Below, in pieces: positions 43,882 through 52,668 of a stretch of 64,000 nucleotides of DNA. The DNA comes from Puniceicoccus vermicola. GTDB lineage: Bacteria; Verrucomicrobiota; Verrucomicrobiia; Opitutales; Puniceicoccaceae. The stretch is taken from assembly GCF_014230055.1 (NCBI RefSeq), contig NZ_JACHVA010000053.1:248001-312000 (forward strand). The letters run 5' to 3'. The position numbers were made by a program, and so were the translations under genes. The number at the start of each line of letters is the position of its first letter. Position 1 is the stretch's first letter. The notes under the pieces are model-generated. The model did no database searches and was not told the origin of the DNA. It was given only the letters and a program-made list of their open reading frames with translations.

Positions 43882-45756
43882 TTACCCGCGCACCAGGTTG
43901 TGGGCGCTGCGCCAGCGTTCTTTGGGAATGGCGGCCAGGCCCATGATAACCAATTGGCTGGCGACGAAGGCGGAGAGCCAGAAGAAGGCGGCGTTCATGA
44001 AGCCGTAGCTGTGGAGTCCGACACCGAGCATGTTGGTGCCGAACCAGGACCAGGCGGTGACAATGTTCCCAAAGACGGCGAGAATGAAAAATCCTCTCGC
44101 TTTGACCAGAGCTCCCCAGCGGGCGTGGAGCATGATGGCGGTCCAAATGACAATGAGTAGGGCGCCATTTTCCTTGGGGTCCCAGCCCCAGAATCGTCCC
44201 CAGCTCTGGTCGGCCCAGATGCCGCCGAGCATGGTGCCAACGAATGAGGTGAGAATGGAGAAGCAGGTGATCCCGTACACCATCGTGTAGAGGCTTTTCT
44301 CCGTCTTGCGATCAAGGCTGGGCGTGAGGACTCCGCGAAGGATGGCGAAGACGGCGAGGGCTCCAGCGAGGAAGACACCCGAATAGCCGATGGTGATCAC
44401 GATGACGTGGGTCGCCAACCAGAAGTTGGAGTCCAGCACCGCTCGCATCATCTCCAAGGTGTCGCCGCTCAGGCTCAGGTGGTGGGCGATGATAAGGGTC
44501 GAAAACCCAATAAGCGCCGAAGTCGCGCTGCCAAAACCGTTGCGGAAAAATCGCTCGAAAATGATCCCGAGGAAGACCGCACCCCAGCCCACGAAGACGG
44601 CCGAGGAGTAGAGGTTGGTGACGGGGGGACGCCCCTGGATATACATCCGGGCGAGGAGTCCGAAGGTGTGCATGAGGAAGGCCGCGAGCAGCAGGGCGTA
44701 GGCCGTGGAGTTCAAAACCGGTCCCCAGCGGAGCCAGGAAATGAGCACCAGGACGAGAACCAGCACATAGAGAACGCTCGCCCGGTAGAAGGGTTCGGCG
44801 GCGTTGAAGAGGAATTCGAAACTGACCCGGAACTTTTCATCGGGAAACCGTTCGCGGAAGTTTGAGCGCATGTCCTGAACCGTTTGGTTGAAGGTCTCGA
44901 CGTCTCCTGAACGATAGGCTTCGGTCAGGATTGCGTATTGAAGGACGGTCGGGGAGAGAGTTCCGGTTTGGATGGAGCGGAGTAGGCTGTCGCCGACGTT
45001 TTCCCAGTCGTTGTTCACCGGATCGTCGCCTTCGGGGGGAACGACCCGCAGCATCGCTTGCTGCGACAGCTTGAGGTAGCGGTCGGCGAACGCCATGAAG
45101 TTCTCGAGGATCTGGGCCTCGTGGGGCTGGCCGTTTTGCTGGAGGCTGAGTTGAGCCAATCCAGGGGCCATGATCAATTGGTAGGATTCATACTCTTGGG
45201 TCAACTGGTCGAGGTTGCCCAAGGGATGGAAGCTGTGAAGAAGACGATGGTAGCGGGTAAGGTTTTCGTTCAGGCGAACGACGGCTTCTTCAAAGCTGTC
45301 CCGCTGCTTGGGCTCCGGGTTGACCTGTTCCTGAAGGCGGGAGATCTCGCCGAAGTAGGGTTGAAGGTCAGAGTAAGAAAAGACCTTTCCGGCATCGTCC
45401 ATGATCCCCAGCGTATTTCGGAGTTGGGGGTGGAGGACGCGAAAGACTTTCATCCGATCGGCGACCTCGGGTCGGGTTGCGACTTCAACGAGCCAAATCA
45501 GGGCGGGAACGGTCTGGTCTTCTGCCTCGGCTTCTTCGGCTGGCAGCACGGCCTTTTGGCGTTCGCTGAGGATGAGAAGAGAGTTGCGGGCGACCGAATC
45601 GAGCGGCTTGATGCGTCCTCCGACCTGGACCGGCAGTTTCCCGAAGGATTCAAAATCGAAAGTGGGGGAACTCTTTTTGGGAAGCCAGCCACTGGAGACG
45701 TAGACGAGCCCGAGAATGAAGGCGATCCAGGGAACGAGTTTGCGCGAGAGTTTCAT
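43882..45756 (-). CDS. ccsA: Cytochrome c maturation protein CcsA/ResC-like
   Basis: A 624-residue membrane protein. I use the ATG at 45756 because AAGGAGG precedes it and a TM helix (VPWIAFILGLVYVSSG) follows; upstream extension of the frame overlaps the resB gene. A long periplasmic segment (about 30-300) lies before the CcmC/CcsA-type core, whose heme-handling WWD motif is WGRFWGWDPKENGALLIVIW, followed by MLHARWGALVKARGF. It works with ResB to carry heme to the outside and attach it to apocytochromes c. The start overlaps the ResB stop by 4 nt. Confidence 0.92.
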   Translation of the reverse strand: MKLSRKLVPWIAFILGLVYVSSGWLPKKSSPTFDFESFGKLPVQVGGRIKPLDSVARNSLLILSERQKAVLPAEEAEAEDQTVPALIWLVEVATRPEVADRMKVFRVLHPQLRNTLGIMDDAGKVFSYSDLQPYFGEISRLQEQVNPEPKQRDSFEEAVVRLNENLTRYHRLLHSFHPLGNLDQLTQEYESYQLIMAPGLAQLSLQQNGQPHEAQILENFMAFADRYLKLSQQAMLRVVPPEGDDPVNNDWENVGDSLLRSIQTGTLSPTVLQYAILTEAYRSGDVETFNQTVQDMRSNFRERFPDEKFRVSFEFLFNAAEPFYRASVLYVLVLVLVLISWLRWGPVLNSTAYALLLAAFLMHTFGLLARMYIQGRPPVTNLYSSAVFVGWGAVFLGIIFERFFRNGFGSATSALIGFSTLIIAHHLSLSGDTLEMMRAVLDSNFWLATHVIVITIGYSGVFLAGALAVFAILRGVLTPSLDRKTEKSLYTMVYGITCFSILTSFVGTMLGGIWADQSWGRFWGWDPKENGALLIVIWTAIMLHARWGALVKARGFFILAVFGNIVTAWSWFGTNMLGVGLHSYGFMNAAFFWLSAFVASQLVIMGLAAIPKERWRSAHNLVRG

Positions 45757-46949
45757 GAGCGGGCCTCCTTCTTGCGAGAGTTGCGGATGACGCGGGAGCG
45801 GGAGAGCCCGAGGGCAAACTGCACCACGAGGCCAATGCCGACGAGGGTCACACTGATGTAGGGTAGCGTCCACCCGGGATTTTTCACGACCTGAAGCATG
45901 GAGGAGGTGTCCTGATTGGCGAAGGAGGCTTGGTAAAAGGTGTTCCCGCCGTACCGTAGAGGGTGGTTCATATAGATCAGGCTTTCACGCTCCACGTTTT
46001 CTTCGGGCTGAGTTACGACGACGCGGCTGGAGAAATCCATCGGAATCTCGGTGCCCGGGTAGCGCTTGTGGGTGAAGTCGAGGAGCGTGACCGAAAATGG
46101 ATAATAGCTCCGCTTGAAGCGAAGATCGATTTCGTAGGTCTTGCCTCCCGCTTCAAAGGTCTGGGGGGGGAAGCGTTCGTCAAAGAGATTGGAAATCATC
46201 CAGGAGCCGAGATCTTTTTCCCCGTCGAAGAGACGGACGATGGCGGTATCCGCGTTGATTTCGTTATCCTTAAAGGTCTCACGGGCGTATTGGGCGTAAA
46301 GTCCCATCCGCGGGGCAACGCCTCGGGTGGCTTGGACGGGTAGATTCTCGTTCGGTCCCGTTCTGCGGATGCTGGCGTTGGGGAGATAGGTCTCGACGAG
46401 AATGCGGAAGGGGAGCTTCTCGTTCTCGATCCACTGTCCCGAACGCAGGTCATCGGAATCGATGGCGTAGACGGTTTCCAGGCTGGGATCGGTTTGATCG
46501 ATGAGCACGATCTCATTCTCAATAAAAGACTCCGCCCAATTCTTGGTCTGGCCTTCATCCAGCCACATCTGCCGTTCTTCGGCATAGAAATCGGTGATGA
46601 ACTCACTGAGGATGAGGAGGACCAGCCCCCCGTGAATGAGGAGGATGCCGGACTTTTGCCACGACCAGCGGAAGCGGAAAACTTGAGCCGCGATCAGATT
46701 GATCAGTAGGAGTGGACCCAGAAGATAGCCGCCGGGTAGGGGGAGCCCGATGCGGGCAAAGGGCGAGTCGGAATACGGTGGCAGTGGATTCCAGACAACG
46801 AGGAAGCTCTCGAAATAGCGTTGTTGGGTTTCATGGATCCCGAAGTGGACCTGGTCCAGTGTTCCGAAGAGTACCAGCGCCATGGAAAACCCCAGCAGAA
46901 CAACCGTCAGCCGGAGAGAAGTGAAGAAGAGGAGGATGCGGCGAGCCAC
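45753..46949 (-). CDS. resB: ResB-like cytochrome c biogenesis protein
   Basis: A 398-residue protein with N-terminal TM helices (LLFFTSLRLTVVLLGFSMALVL; GGYLLGPLLLINLIAAQVF; SGILLIHGGLVLLILSEFITDFY), a large periplasmic domain with SYYPFSVTLLDFTHKRYPGTEIP and MNHPLRYGGNTFYQASF, and a last TM helix. HPLRYGGNTFYQAS is the ResB/Ccs1 heme-pathway motif. ResB and CcsA form the system II heme-lyase complex. It is followed at 3-nt spacing by the lipoprotein upstream and overlaps ccsA. A thiol-disulfide partner (CcsX/CcdA) is not in the window. Confidence 0.92.
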   Translation of the reverse strand: MARRILLFFTSLRLTVVLLGFSMALVLFGTLDQVHFGIHETQQRYFESFLVVWNPLPPYSDSPFARIGLPLPGGYLLGPLLLINLIAAQVFRFRWSWQKSGILLIHGGLVLLILSEFITDFYAEERQMWLDEGQTKNWAESFIENEIVLIDQTDPSLETVYAIDSDDLRSGQWIENEKLPFRILVETYLPNASIRRTGPNENLPVQATRGVAPRMGLYAQYARETFKDNEINADTAIVRLFDGEKDLGSWMISNLFDERFPPQTFEAGGKTYEIDLRFKRSYYPFSVTLLDFTHKRYPGTEIPMDFSSRVVVTQPEENVERESLIYMNHPLRYGGNTFYQASFANQDTSSMLQVVKNPGWTLPYISVTLVGIGLVVQFALGLSRSRVIRNSRKKEARS

Positions 46950-46952
46950 GGA

Positions 46953-47648
46953 TCAGAATTGGATGGAATTCAGGAAACTCATGAGCTCGGACTCTTGTCC
47001 CTGGAGGAGGGTGGGGTCTCCCACCATCTTCACAAACCAGGTTTTCGCCCCGTGGGGGACGACGGCCCCGACAATTCCGATGCCATTCGGTGTCCCTACG
47101 GACAGTAGGTCCACGTAGGAGGCGGGTTGGCCGTCGACTTCAATCGTTTCGATCGATTCTGACAAGGTCGACAAAGGTTCTGGCGGGAGGCCGATCTGGC
47201 GGCGCCAGCGGTTGACGTTCGCCTCGAGTCCACCCACGTCGCCGGGAAAAGCGGTGACGGTAATCTCAACCGTCTTCTCCCCGTCGACAATACGGAAATT
47301 GCCTTTGCGGATTGAGGTCGGGGCGAGTTCTTCCCAGCTCTCGGGAACCGTCCAGTCCGGAGTGTCGATGGAGGCCGCGGCGGATTCCATCCCCGGCAGG
47401 GTGCTCATGGTCGAGGACGGGTTTACGGAAGGCTGACCAGTAGCAGGGGGCGGAGCCGCCGGGGTCGGAGCTGCCATGGCGGGACCCGTTTCCTGGGGCC
47501 CGTGGTTATGTCCTGCGTGAGGATCGTGGCCCTCGGGATGCGATATCTGATAGACGCGAACCTCTTCGTTCCCATCTCCGCAACCGGAAAGGAGGGCGAC
47601 CGAGGCGGTTCCTAGGAGGGTGAAGAGAGTGGTGAGGGAGGTTTTCAT
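46953..47648 (-). CDS. His-rich lipoprotein of cytochrome c maturation operon
   Basis: A 231-residue lipoprotein. The start at 47648 is chosen for its signal sequence and lipobox (MKTSLTTLFTLLG, then LLSGC, lipid Cys at about residue 23). The mature end begins with a histidine cluster, HPEGHDPHAGHNHGPQ (six His in 16), then a Pro/Ala linker, then a folded part (about 100-231) with WTVPESWEELAPTSIRKGNF and EANVNRWRRQIGLPP. I do not know a named function; similar proteins sit next to cytochrome c genes in related phyla. The His cluster suggests metal or heme binding. Its stop is 3 nt before resB. Confidence 0.75.
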   Translation of the reverse strand: MKTSLTTLFTLLGTASVALLSGCGDGNEEVRVYQISHPEGHDPHAGHNHGPQETGPAMAAPTPAAPPPATGQPSVNPSSTMSTLPGMESAAASIDTPDWTVPESWEELAPTSIRKGNFRIVDGEKTVEITVTAFPGDVGGLEANVNRWRRQIGLPPEPLSTLSESIETIEVDGQPASYVDLLSVGTPNGIGIVGAVVPHGAKTWFVKMVGDPTLLQGQESELMSFLNSIQF

Positions 47649-47754
47649 TCTGGGAACGGGTAAGAGACTTCGGGTTCGATGCAATGCCGAGAGGTCGAAA
47701 AAGGACTCAGACCTGAAGTCGGGTGTCCTTTGCGCCGATTCTCGATCGCTCGAC

Positions 47755-48819
47755 TCAAGATAACTTGGACAACCGGTCGGCGGCGCGGCGGAGCGTTTCG
47801 GCAGTGGTTTCCCATCCGATGCAGCCATCGGTGATGGATACGCCGCGTTCGAGATCGGAAAGAGGCCGGGGGAAGGATTGGTTCCCTTCCTTGAGGTTGC
47901 TTTCGATCATCGAGCCGATGATGGCCGATTCGCCATTGAGACGCTGCTCGATGATGTTGCGGAAGACATCCGGCTGGCGCTCGGGCTTCTTGCTGGAATT
48001 GGCGTGGCTGCAGTCTACGAGAATGGCGGGAGGAAGGGAGGCCTTCTCCAGTGCGGCGCGGGCGGCGGACACATGTTCGGCAGAGTAATTCTCGCCGGAA
48101 GATCCCCCGCGCAGAATGACGTGGCAGTTCGGGTTGCCCTTGGTCGTAACCGAACAGGCGTGCCCTTCCGGGTCGATCCCGAGAAAAGTCTGCCGTTCAC
48201 TGGCCGCCTTGATCGCGTTGACTGCAGGTTGAACCGCTCCAGCGGTGGTATTCTTGAAGCCAATCGGCATCGATAGGCCGGAGGCCATTTGGCGGTGCGT
48301 CTGCGACTCCGTCGTCCGGGCCCCAATTGCGGCCCAGCTGATTAGGTCGGCAATGAACTGAGGAGTGATCGGGTCGAGAAATTCGGTCGCCGTCGGGAGT
48401 CCCGTCGAGAGGACGGACAGGAGGAATTTCCGAGCTTTGCGCAGACCTTCGGGCAGGTTGCAGGATCCGTCCAGACGCGGATCCATAATGAGACCCTTCC
48501 AGCCGACCGTCGTCCGAGGCTTTTCGAAGTAGACCCGCATGACGATGTGGATCTGGTCTTTCACCTCTTCGGCCAGTCCGGCGAGCTTCTCGGCGTACTC
48601 CAGACCCGCTTCGGTGTCGTGAATCGAGCACGGCCCGACGATGGCCAAATGGCGTGAATCGTTCCCAAAAATGATTTGGTGGATGTTTTCCCGGCTCTGG
48701 CGGATGAACTCTTCGTTGGCATCACTGGCGGGAATCTCGGTGCACAGCCCGGCGGGTGACGGAAGTGGACCGAAAGTTTCGACATTGATGTCGGTTGTCT
48801 GGTGCGGATGGATTTGCAT
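47755..48819 (-). CDS. aroG: 3-deoxy-7-phosphoheptulonate synthase (DAHP synthase, AroFGH class)
   Basis: A 354-residue enzyme that condenses phosphoenolpyruvate with erythrose-4-phosphate, the entry to aromatic amino-acid synthesis. Signatures are LAIVGPCSIHDTEAGLEYA, VMRVYFEKPRTTVGWKG, LPTATEFLDPITPQFI, IGARTTESQTHRQMASG and VILRGGSSGENY. The metal-binding Cys is in GPCSI. This is a class I alpha (AroF/G/H) enzyme; which effector inhibits it cannot be read. Monocistronic and divergent from nothing obvious; the far upstream gap is filled by family A repeats. Confidence 0.95.
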   Translation of the reverse strand: MQIHPHQTTDINVETFGPLPSPAGLCTEIPASDANEEFIRQSRENIHQIIFGNDSRHLAIVGPCSIHDTEAGLEYAEKLAGLAEEVKDQIHIVMRVYFEKPRTTVGWKGLIMDPRLDGSCNLPEGLRKARKFLLSVLSTGLPTATEFLDPITPQFIADLISWAAIGARTTESQTHRQMASGLSMPIGFKNTTAGAVQPAVNAIKAASERQTFLGIDPEGHACSVTTKGNPNCHVILRGGSSGENYSAEHVSAARAALEKASLPPAILVDCSHANSSKKPERQPDVFRNIIEQRLNGESAIIGSMIESNLKEGNQSFPRPLSDLERGVSITDGCIGWETTAETLRRAADRLSKLS

Positions 48820-48921
48820 GGAAGAAAACCCTCAGAATCGTCGCGGAAGCCCTCTGGGTCAAGGCGAAGTGGGCTGCAGAGTGAGGCTGGAAGTGCGGTT
48901 TAGGTGCATCGGCAGGATCGG

Positions 48922-49606
48922 TGAGTTGCTGAGGGCGCGTGGGCAAGGCCGGTTCTTGGGCAAGTCTTCGATCAAAGTAGCCGCTCAGCTTTAGCTGCGC
49001 GGTCTAGCGGTTTCGAAAGGTTTTTCTGAGGTGCCGTTCGGAGCAGGCGTGATGGGCAAGGCTGAAGCCATGCCCATCAGTGGGTGGGTTGCCTTCAGCA
49101 CCCACCTCATCGGGTCTGTGCGAGATTCTGGTCTGCGTTTTGTGCGCCTGTGGCGAGCTGGGTGCGTTGCTGGGTGTGTGTGGGCAAGTCCGATTCTTGG
49201 GCAAGTCTTCGATCAAAGTAGCCGCTCGGCTTTAGCTGTGCGGTCTAGCGGTCTCGGAAGGTGTTTCTGAGGTGCCGTCCGGAACAGGCTGATGGGCAAG
49301 GCTGAAGCCATGCCCCACAGTGGGAGTGGGTTGCTTCCAGCGCCCACCTCGTCAGATCGGTTCGAGACCCTGGTCTGCGTTTTGTGTGCCTGTGGCGAGC
49401 TGGGTGCGTTGCTGGATATGCGGGGGAGCAAGTCCGATTCTTGGGCAAGTCTTCGATCAAAGTAGCCGCTCAGCTTTAGCAGCGCGGTCTAGCGGTCTCG
49501 GAAGGTTTTTCTGAGGTGGCGTCCGGAACAGGCTGATGGGCAAGGCTGAAGCCATGCCCCACAGTGGGTGGGTTGCTTCCAGCGCCCACCTCGTCAGATC
49601 GGCCCG
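48922..49606. repeat. Family A tandem array (period about 240 bp)
   Basis: The unit repeats from 48922 to 49606, with the marker GGGCAAGTCTTCGATCAAAG at about 48958, 49199 and 49443 (period about 241-244). Each unit also holds a family A hairpin block starting at 49054, 49294 and 49538. The block keeps the same three stems as at 43 kb, with base changes mostly compatible with pairing. The 858-bp gap 48820-49677 holds no gene I can support. Confidence 0.9.
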
Positions 49607-49677
49607 TCGCAATTGCCTCCTGATCCTCGACGCTTCGGAGTGGCCTTTCTGCGCAAAGGTCGCTAGGGCTTTTCTCC

Positions 49678-49944
49678 ATGAGTGAGGAACTATTTTCCGA
49701 AAAAGACCGGGAAAGCCTGATTGGCTGGATGGAGCAGCGGGGAGGCAACCGCGAGCAGGCCGAGTTCGCGGCGCGTCAATTGATGAAGCGTGCGGCGATC
49801 ATGGCCGAGAAGGAGGGGATCGCCCCGATCGAGGCGATGGGCAAATTGCTACAGAAAGTTGCGGATGCAGAGCGACTGGTCGCCGAGAATATGGGTGCAG
49901 ATTTTGTGGGAGATTCGCCCAATTCTCCAGAAAACCGCTCTTGA
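49678..49944 (+). CDS. Small helical protein of unknown function
   Basis: An 88-residue, charged, mostly helical protein (MSEELFSEKDRESLIGWMEQ, then FAARQLMKRAAIMAEKEGIA and MGKLLQKVADAERLVAENMG). No signal peptide or membrane segment is visible, and I recognise no family. It lies 108 bp upstream of the HU gene in the same direction. The codon pattern is like its neighbours, so it is probably real. A cytoplasmic DNA-associated or regulatory role is speculative. Confidence 0.6.
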   Translation: MSEELFSEKDRESLIGWMEQRGGNREQAEFAARQLMKRAAIMAEKEGIAPIEAMGKLLQKVADAERLVAENMGADFVGDSPNSPENRS

Positions 49945-50052
49945 GATAGCTAAAATAGGGGGTTAGGGCACTTTTCCCTGTTGACTAGCTGAAAACGAGC
50001 CGCCTTCCTTGGCTTCGAACTATCTAACCTCAAAAGATTATAGTACTGAATT

Positions 50053-50367
50053 ATGAACAAAGCTGAACTCGTAGAACAAATCCAAGCTAACCTCGGTGAA
50101 GACACCTCCAAAGCCGCTGCTGAGCGCTCCCTGAATGCCGTCCTCGACGCAGTCAAGGCCAGCATCAAGAAGGCTGGTAAGGAAGTGAAGCTCACTGGTA
50201 CTGCCAGCAAGGCAGAAGCTGTCCAGCTCGTTGGTTTTGGAACCTTCTCCGTCGTCCGCCGTGATGCGCGTGCCGGTCACAACCCCGCCACTGGTGAAGC
50301 CATCAAGATCAAGGCTGCTAAGAACGTGAAGTTCAAGCCCGGTGCAGGCCTGAAGGATCTCCTCTAA
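50053..50367 (+). CDS. HU-family nucleoid protein with insertion
   Basis: A 104-residue HU/IHF protein. The dimer core starts MNKAELVEQIQANLGEDTSK. The beta-arm base is VQLVGFGTFSVVRRDARAGHNPATGEAI and the end IKAAKNVKFKPGAGLKDLL matches HU. Between helix 2 and the first beta strand there is an added segment, KKAGKEVKLTGTASKAEA (about residues 39-56), about 12 residues longer than E. coli HU. It binds DNA nonspecifically and compacts it. It is monocistronic, ended by a strong terminator. Confidence 0.93.
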   Translation: MNKAELVEQIQANLGEDTSKAAAERSLNAVLDAVKASIKKAGKEVKLTGTASKAEAVQLVGFGTFSVVRRDARAGHNPATGEAIKIKAAKNVKFKPGAGLKDLL

Positions 50368-50387
50368 TCTCGATTAGATTCTCTTTG

Positions 50388-50421
50388 AAAAGCCCGTCGG
50401 ATTCGTCTGACGGGCTTTTTT
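50388..50421 (+). terminator. Strong intrinsic terminator after HU gene
   Basis: An AAAAGCCCGTCGGA arm pairs with TCTGACGGGCTTTT across a UUCG loop (one G-U pair), then six T residues. It starts 21 nt after the HU stop and isolates galK from HU. Confidence 0.93.
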
Positions 50422-50460
50422 CTTGCTCAGAGGAAACCTCGAACGGATTCTTGAACCCAT

Positions 50461-51612
50461 ATGTCAGAGGTAAAAGCAGCGTTTGAGCAGCGTTTCGGAA
50501 GATCGCCGAAATTCATTGCCCGTGCCCCGGGTCGCGTCGAGTTCATTGGTAACCATACCGACTACAACGGAGGTGAGGTCTTGGGCGCAGCGGTTGACCG
50601 TTTCCTCGAGGTAGGCGTAGCCCCTCGAGACGATGACAAATTGATTTTTGCCACCGATGGAAATCCGGATTTAGTCGAGTTTTCAGACTTGGATACCGCG
50701 ATGTCGACGGGGGTGGGGTGGGTCAAGTATCCCCTTGGCGTTTTGGCGCTGTTGGGAGAAAAGGGCGTTTCCGTGAAGTCGGGATTCGACTTTCTCGTAA
50801 CCAGTGAGATCCCGTCTGGGGCCGGACTGAGCAGTAGCGCCGCCTTTGAATTGGCCTCTTCGATCGCCTTTGAATCGCTTGCGGGCCAGGAGCTGGATCG
50901 TTTGGAGCGGGTGCGTCTCGCTCGGCGGGCTGAGAACGAGGTGGTGGGAGTTCCCTGCGGCATTTTGGACCAAGGCGTTTCTGGATTCGGGGAAAAGGAT
51001 CGTCTCGTTCATATCGATTGTTCGTCGGAGGAGATCCACACTGTCGATGGTCCCGCCCATACCCGCATCTGGATTTTTGAATCCGGAAAAAAACACAGCT
51101 TGGTCGATTCCCTTTACTCGGCGCGCAATCAAGAGTGCTGTCAGGCCTTCGATTTTCTTAAGGAGAAGATCCCGGCGATTCAGTTTCTCGTCGATGTTTC
51201 GCCGGAGGACTTGCAGAAGTTTGAAAGCGAACTCCCGGAGAATGTCTTCCGTCGCGCGAAGCATGTCATTGAAGAGCACCGTCGGGTGCAGGAGTGTGTG
51301 AAGCTGCTTGCCAACGGTGATTTGAAGGCGGTCGGAGAGTTGCTCTGCGCCTCTCACTGGAGCTCATCGAAGTTGTTTGAGAATAGTATCGAAGAGTTGG
51401 ATACTTTGGTTGAATTTCTGTCTGCAGAGGAAAAGGTGTATGGCACCCGGCTTACCGGGGGCGGGTTTGGCGGTGCGGTCATGGCTCTTTGCCAGAAGTC
51501 GTTCGCGGAAGAAGACGCCCAGAAGATCGCCGATCAGTTTTCGCAAAAATATGGGGAGGCTCCCAAGTTTCGCGGTCTTTCGATCGCGGAGGGGGCGCAG
51601 AAGGTATCGTGA
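50461..51612 (+). CDS. galK: Galactokinase-like GHMP kinase
   Basis: A 383-residue GHMP-superfamily kinase of the GalK type, which phosphorylates galactose at C1 with ATP. Marks are the GalK signature ARAPGRVEFIGNHTDYNGG (about 21-39), phosphate loop IPSGAGLSSSAAFE (about 117-130), catalytic Asp in GILDQGVSGFG, and motif III GTRLTGGGFGGAVMAL. In E. coli and human GalK the signature reads IGEHTDYN; here the Glu is Asn, as in several other bacterial GalK-like proteins, so a changed sugar preference is possible. Coupled by a 1-nt overlap to a Gfo/Idh/MocA oxidoreductase. Confidence 0.87.
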   Translation: MSEVKAAFEQRFGRSPKFIARAPGRVEFIGNHTDYNGGEVLGAAVDRFLEVGVAPRDDDKLIFATDGNPDLVEFSDLDTAMSTGVGWVKYPLGVLALLGEKGVSVKSGFDFLVTSEIPSGAGLSSSAAFELASSIAFESLAGQELDRLERVRLARRAENEVVGVPCGILDQGVSGFGEKDRLVHIDCSSEEIHTVDGPAHTRIWIFESGKKHSLVDSLYSARNQECCQAFDFLKEKIPAIQFLVDVSPEDLQKFESELPENVFRRAKHVIEEHRRVQECVKLLANGDLKAVGELLCASHWSSSKLFENSIEELDTLVEFLSAEEKVYGTRLTGGGFGGAVMALCQKSFAEEDAQKIADQFSQKYGEAPKFRGLSIAEGAQKVS

Positions 51613-52640
51613 TGACAGAGCAAATTCTTCGGATTGGAATCGTTGGCGCAGGTGGAAATTCCAGGTTGCGACACATCCCTGGGTTTCAGGAAATCGAGGG
51701 AGTGGAAGTTACGGGTGTCGTCAACCGCTCCCGGGCGTCGAGTGAAGAGGCCGCCAAAGAATTTGACATTCCCCGCGTGTTCGAGGACTGGCAGTCACTG
51801 GTCTCGGACCCGGAGATTGACGCGGTTTGCATCGGTACTTGGCCATATCTTCACCGTGAAGTGACGATTGCCGCCTTGCGGGCGGGAAAGCATGTGCTTT
51901 GCGAAGCGAGAATGGCGCGGAATCTGGCGGAGGCCCAGGAGATGGCTCTTGTCGCCTCTGAGCATGGAGATCAAGTCGCGCAGATTGTTCCCTCGCCGTT
52001 CACTCTTGGAGACGACGAGTGGATCGCCTCCCGGATTGCGAAGGGTGTTTTGGGAAACCTTCTTGAGGTGCGCTCTCGTTTTCTCAATGGAGCTCTTCTC
52101 GATCCGAAGACTCCGATGAATTGGCGGCTCGATTCGGAGATGAGCGGGAAAAATACCATGGTCATGGGCATCCTCCACGAAGCGATCCTGCGCTGGGTCG
52201 ATTTTCCGGATCTCGAAGTGACCGCGACCGCGGGCTTTGGTGCCGAGAAGCGCCCCGATGAGAACGGTGAGCTTCAGCCGACGGTCATCCCTGAGAGTTT
52301 GCAGATCGTAGCATTTCCGTCCTCCGGCCCACGGCTGGTCTATGACCTCAGCCAGCTGCATGGAGGAGAGCCCGAGAATTCGATTTGTATTAACGGCGAA
52401 AAAGGCTCTCTGCTGGTCGATCTCGCCGCGGGCAAAATTGTCCTCGCAGTCGAAGGGGAGGAGCCCGTCGTCCGAACGATTGAAGACGCCTGGGATGTGG
52501 AAGGTGAGTTTGTCCGGTCCATCCGCGAAGGCACTCCGGTCACCCGGACCAATTTTACCGATGGGTTGAAATACATGGCCTTCACCGAAGCAGTCTGGGA
52601 GTCCTGGAATGCAGAAAGTGCTGTGCCTGTCGGCCAGTAA
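51612..52640 (+). CDS. Gfo/Idh/MocA-family oxidoreductase
   Basis: A 342-residue NAD(P)-dependent dehydrogenase. The start is ATG 51612, overlapping the galK stop by 1 nt (a GTG three bases earlier is possible). The Rossmann site is IGIVGAGGNSRLRHIPGF, then IDAVCIGTWPYLHREVTIAALRAGKHVLCEAR, where the usual EKP has become EAR. The C-terminal alpha/beta domain contains AFTEAVWESW near the end. The substrate is likely a sugar or sugar derivative, possibly linked to galactose metabolism through galK. The EKP change at the catalytic Lys region (here C-E-A-R) could alter activity. Confidence 0.88.
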   Translation: MTEQILRIGIVGAGGNSRLRHIPGFQEIEGVEVTGVVNRSRASSEEAAKEFDIPRVFEDWQSLVSDPEIDAVCIGTWPYLHREVTIAALRAGKHVLCEARMARNLAEAQEMALVASEHGDQVAQIVPSPFTLGDDEWIASRIAKGVLGNLLEVRSRFLNGALLDPKTPMNWRLDSEMSGKNTMVMGILHEAILRWVDFPDLEVTATAGFGAEKRPDENGELQPTVIPESLQIVAFPSSGPRLVYDLSQLHGGEPENSICINGEKGSLLVDLAAGKIVLAVEGEEPVVRTIEDAWDVEGEFVRSIREGTPVTRTNFTDGLKYMAFTEAVWESWNAESAVPVGQ

Positions 52641-52668
52641 TCGCATCGGCATTCCCCTCTCGGGTCGT

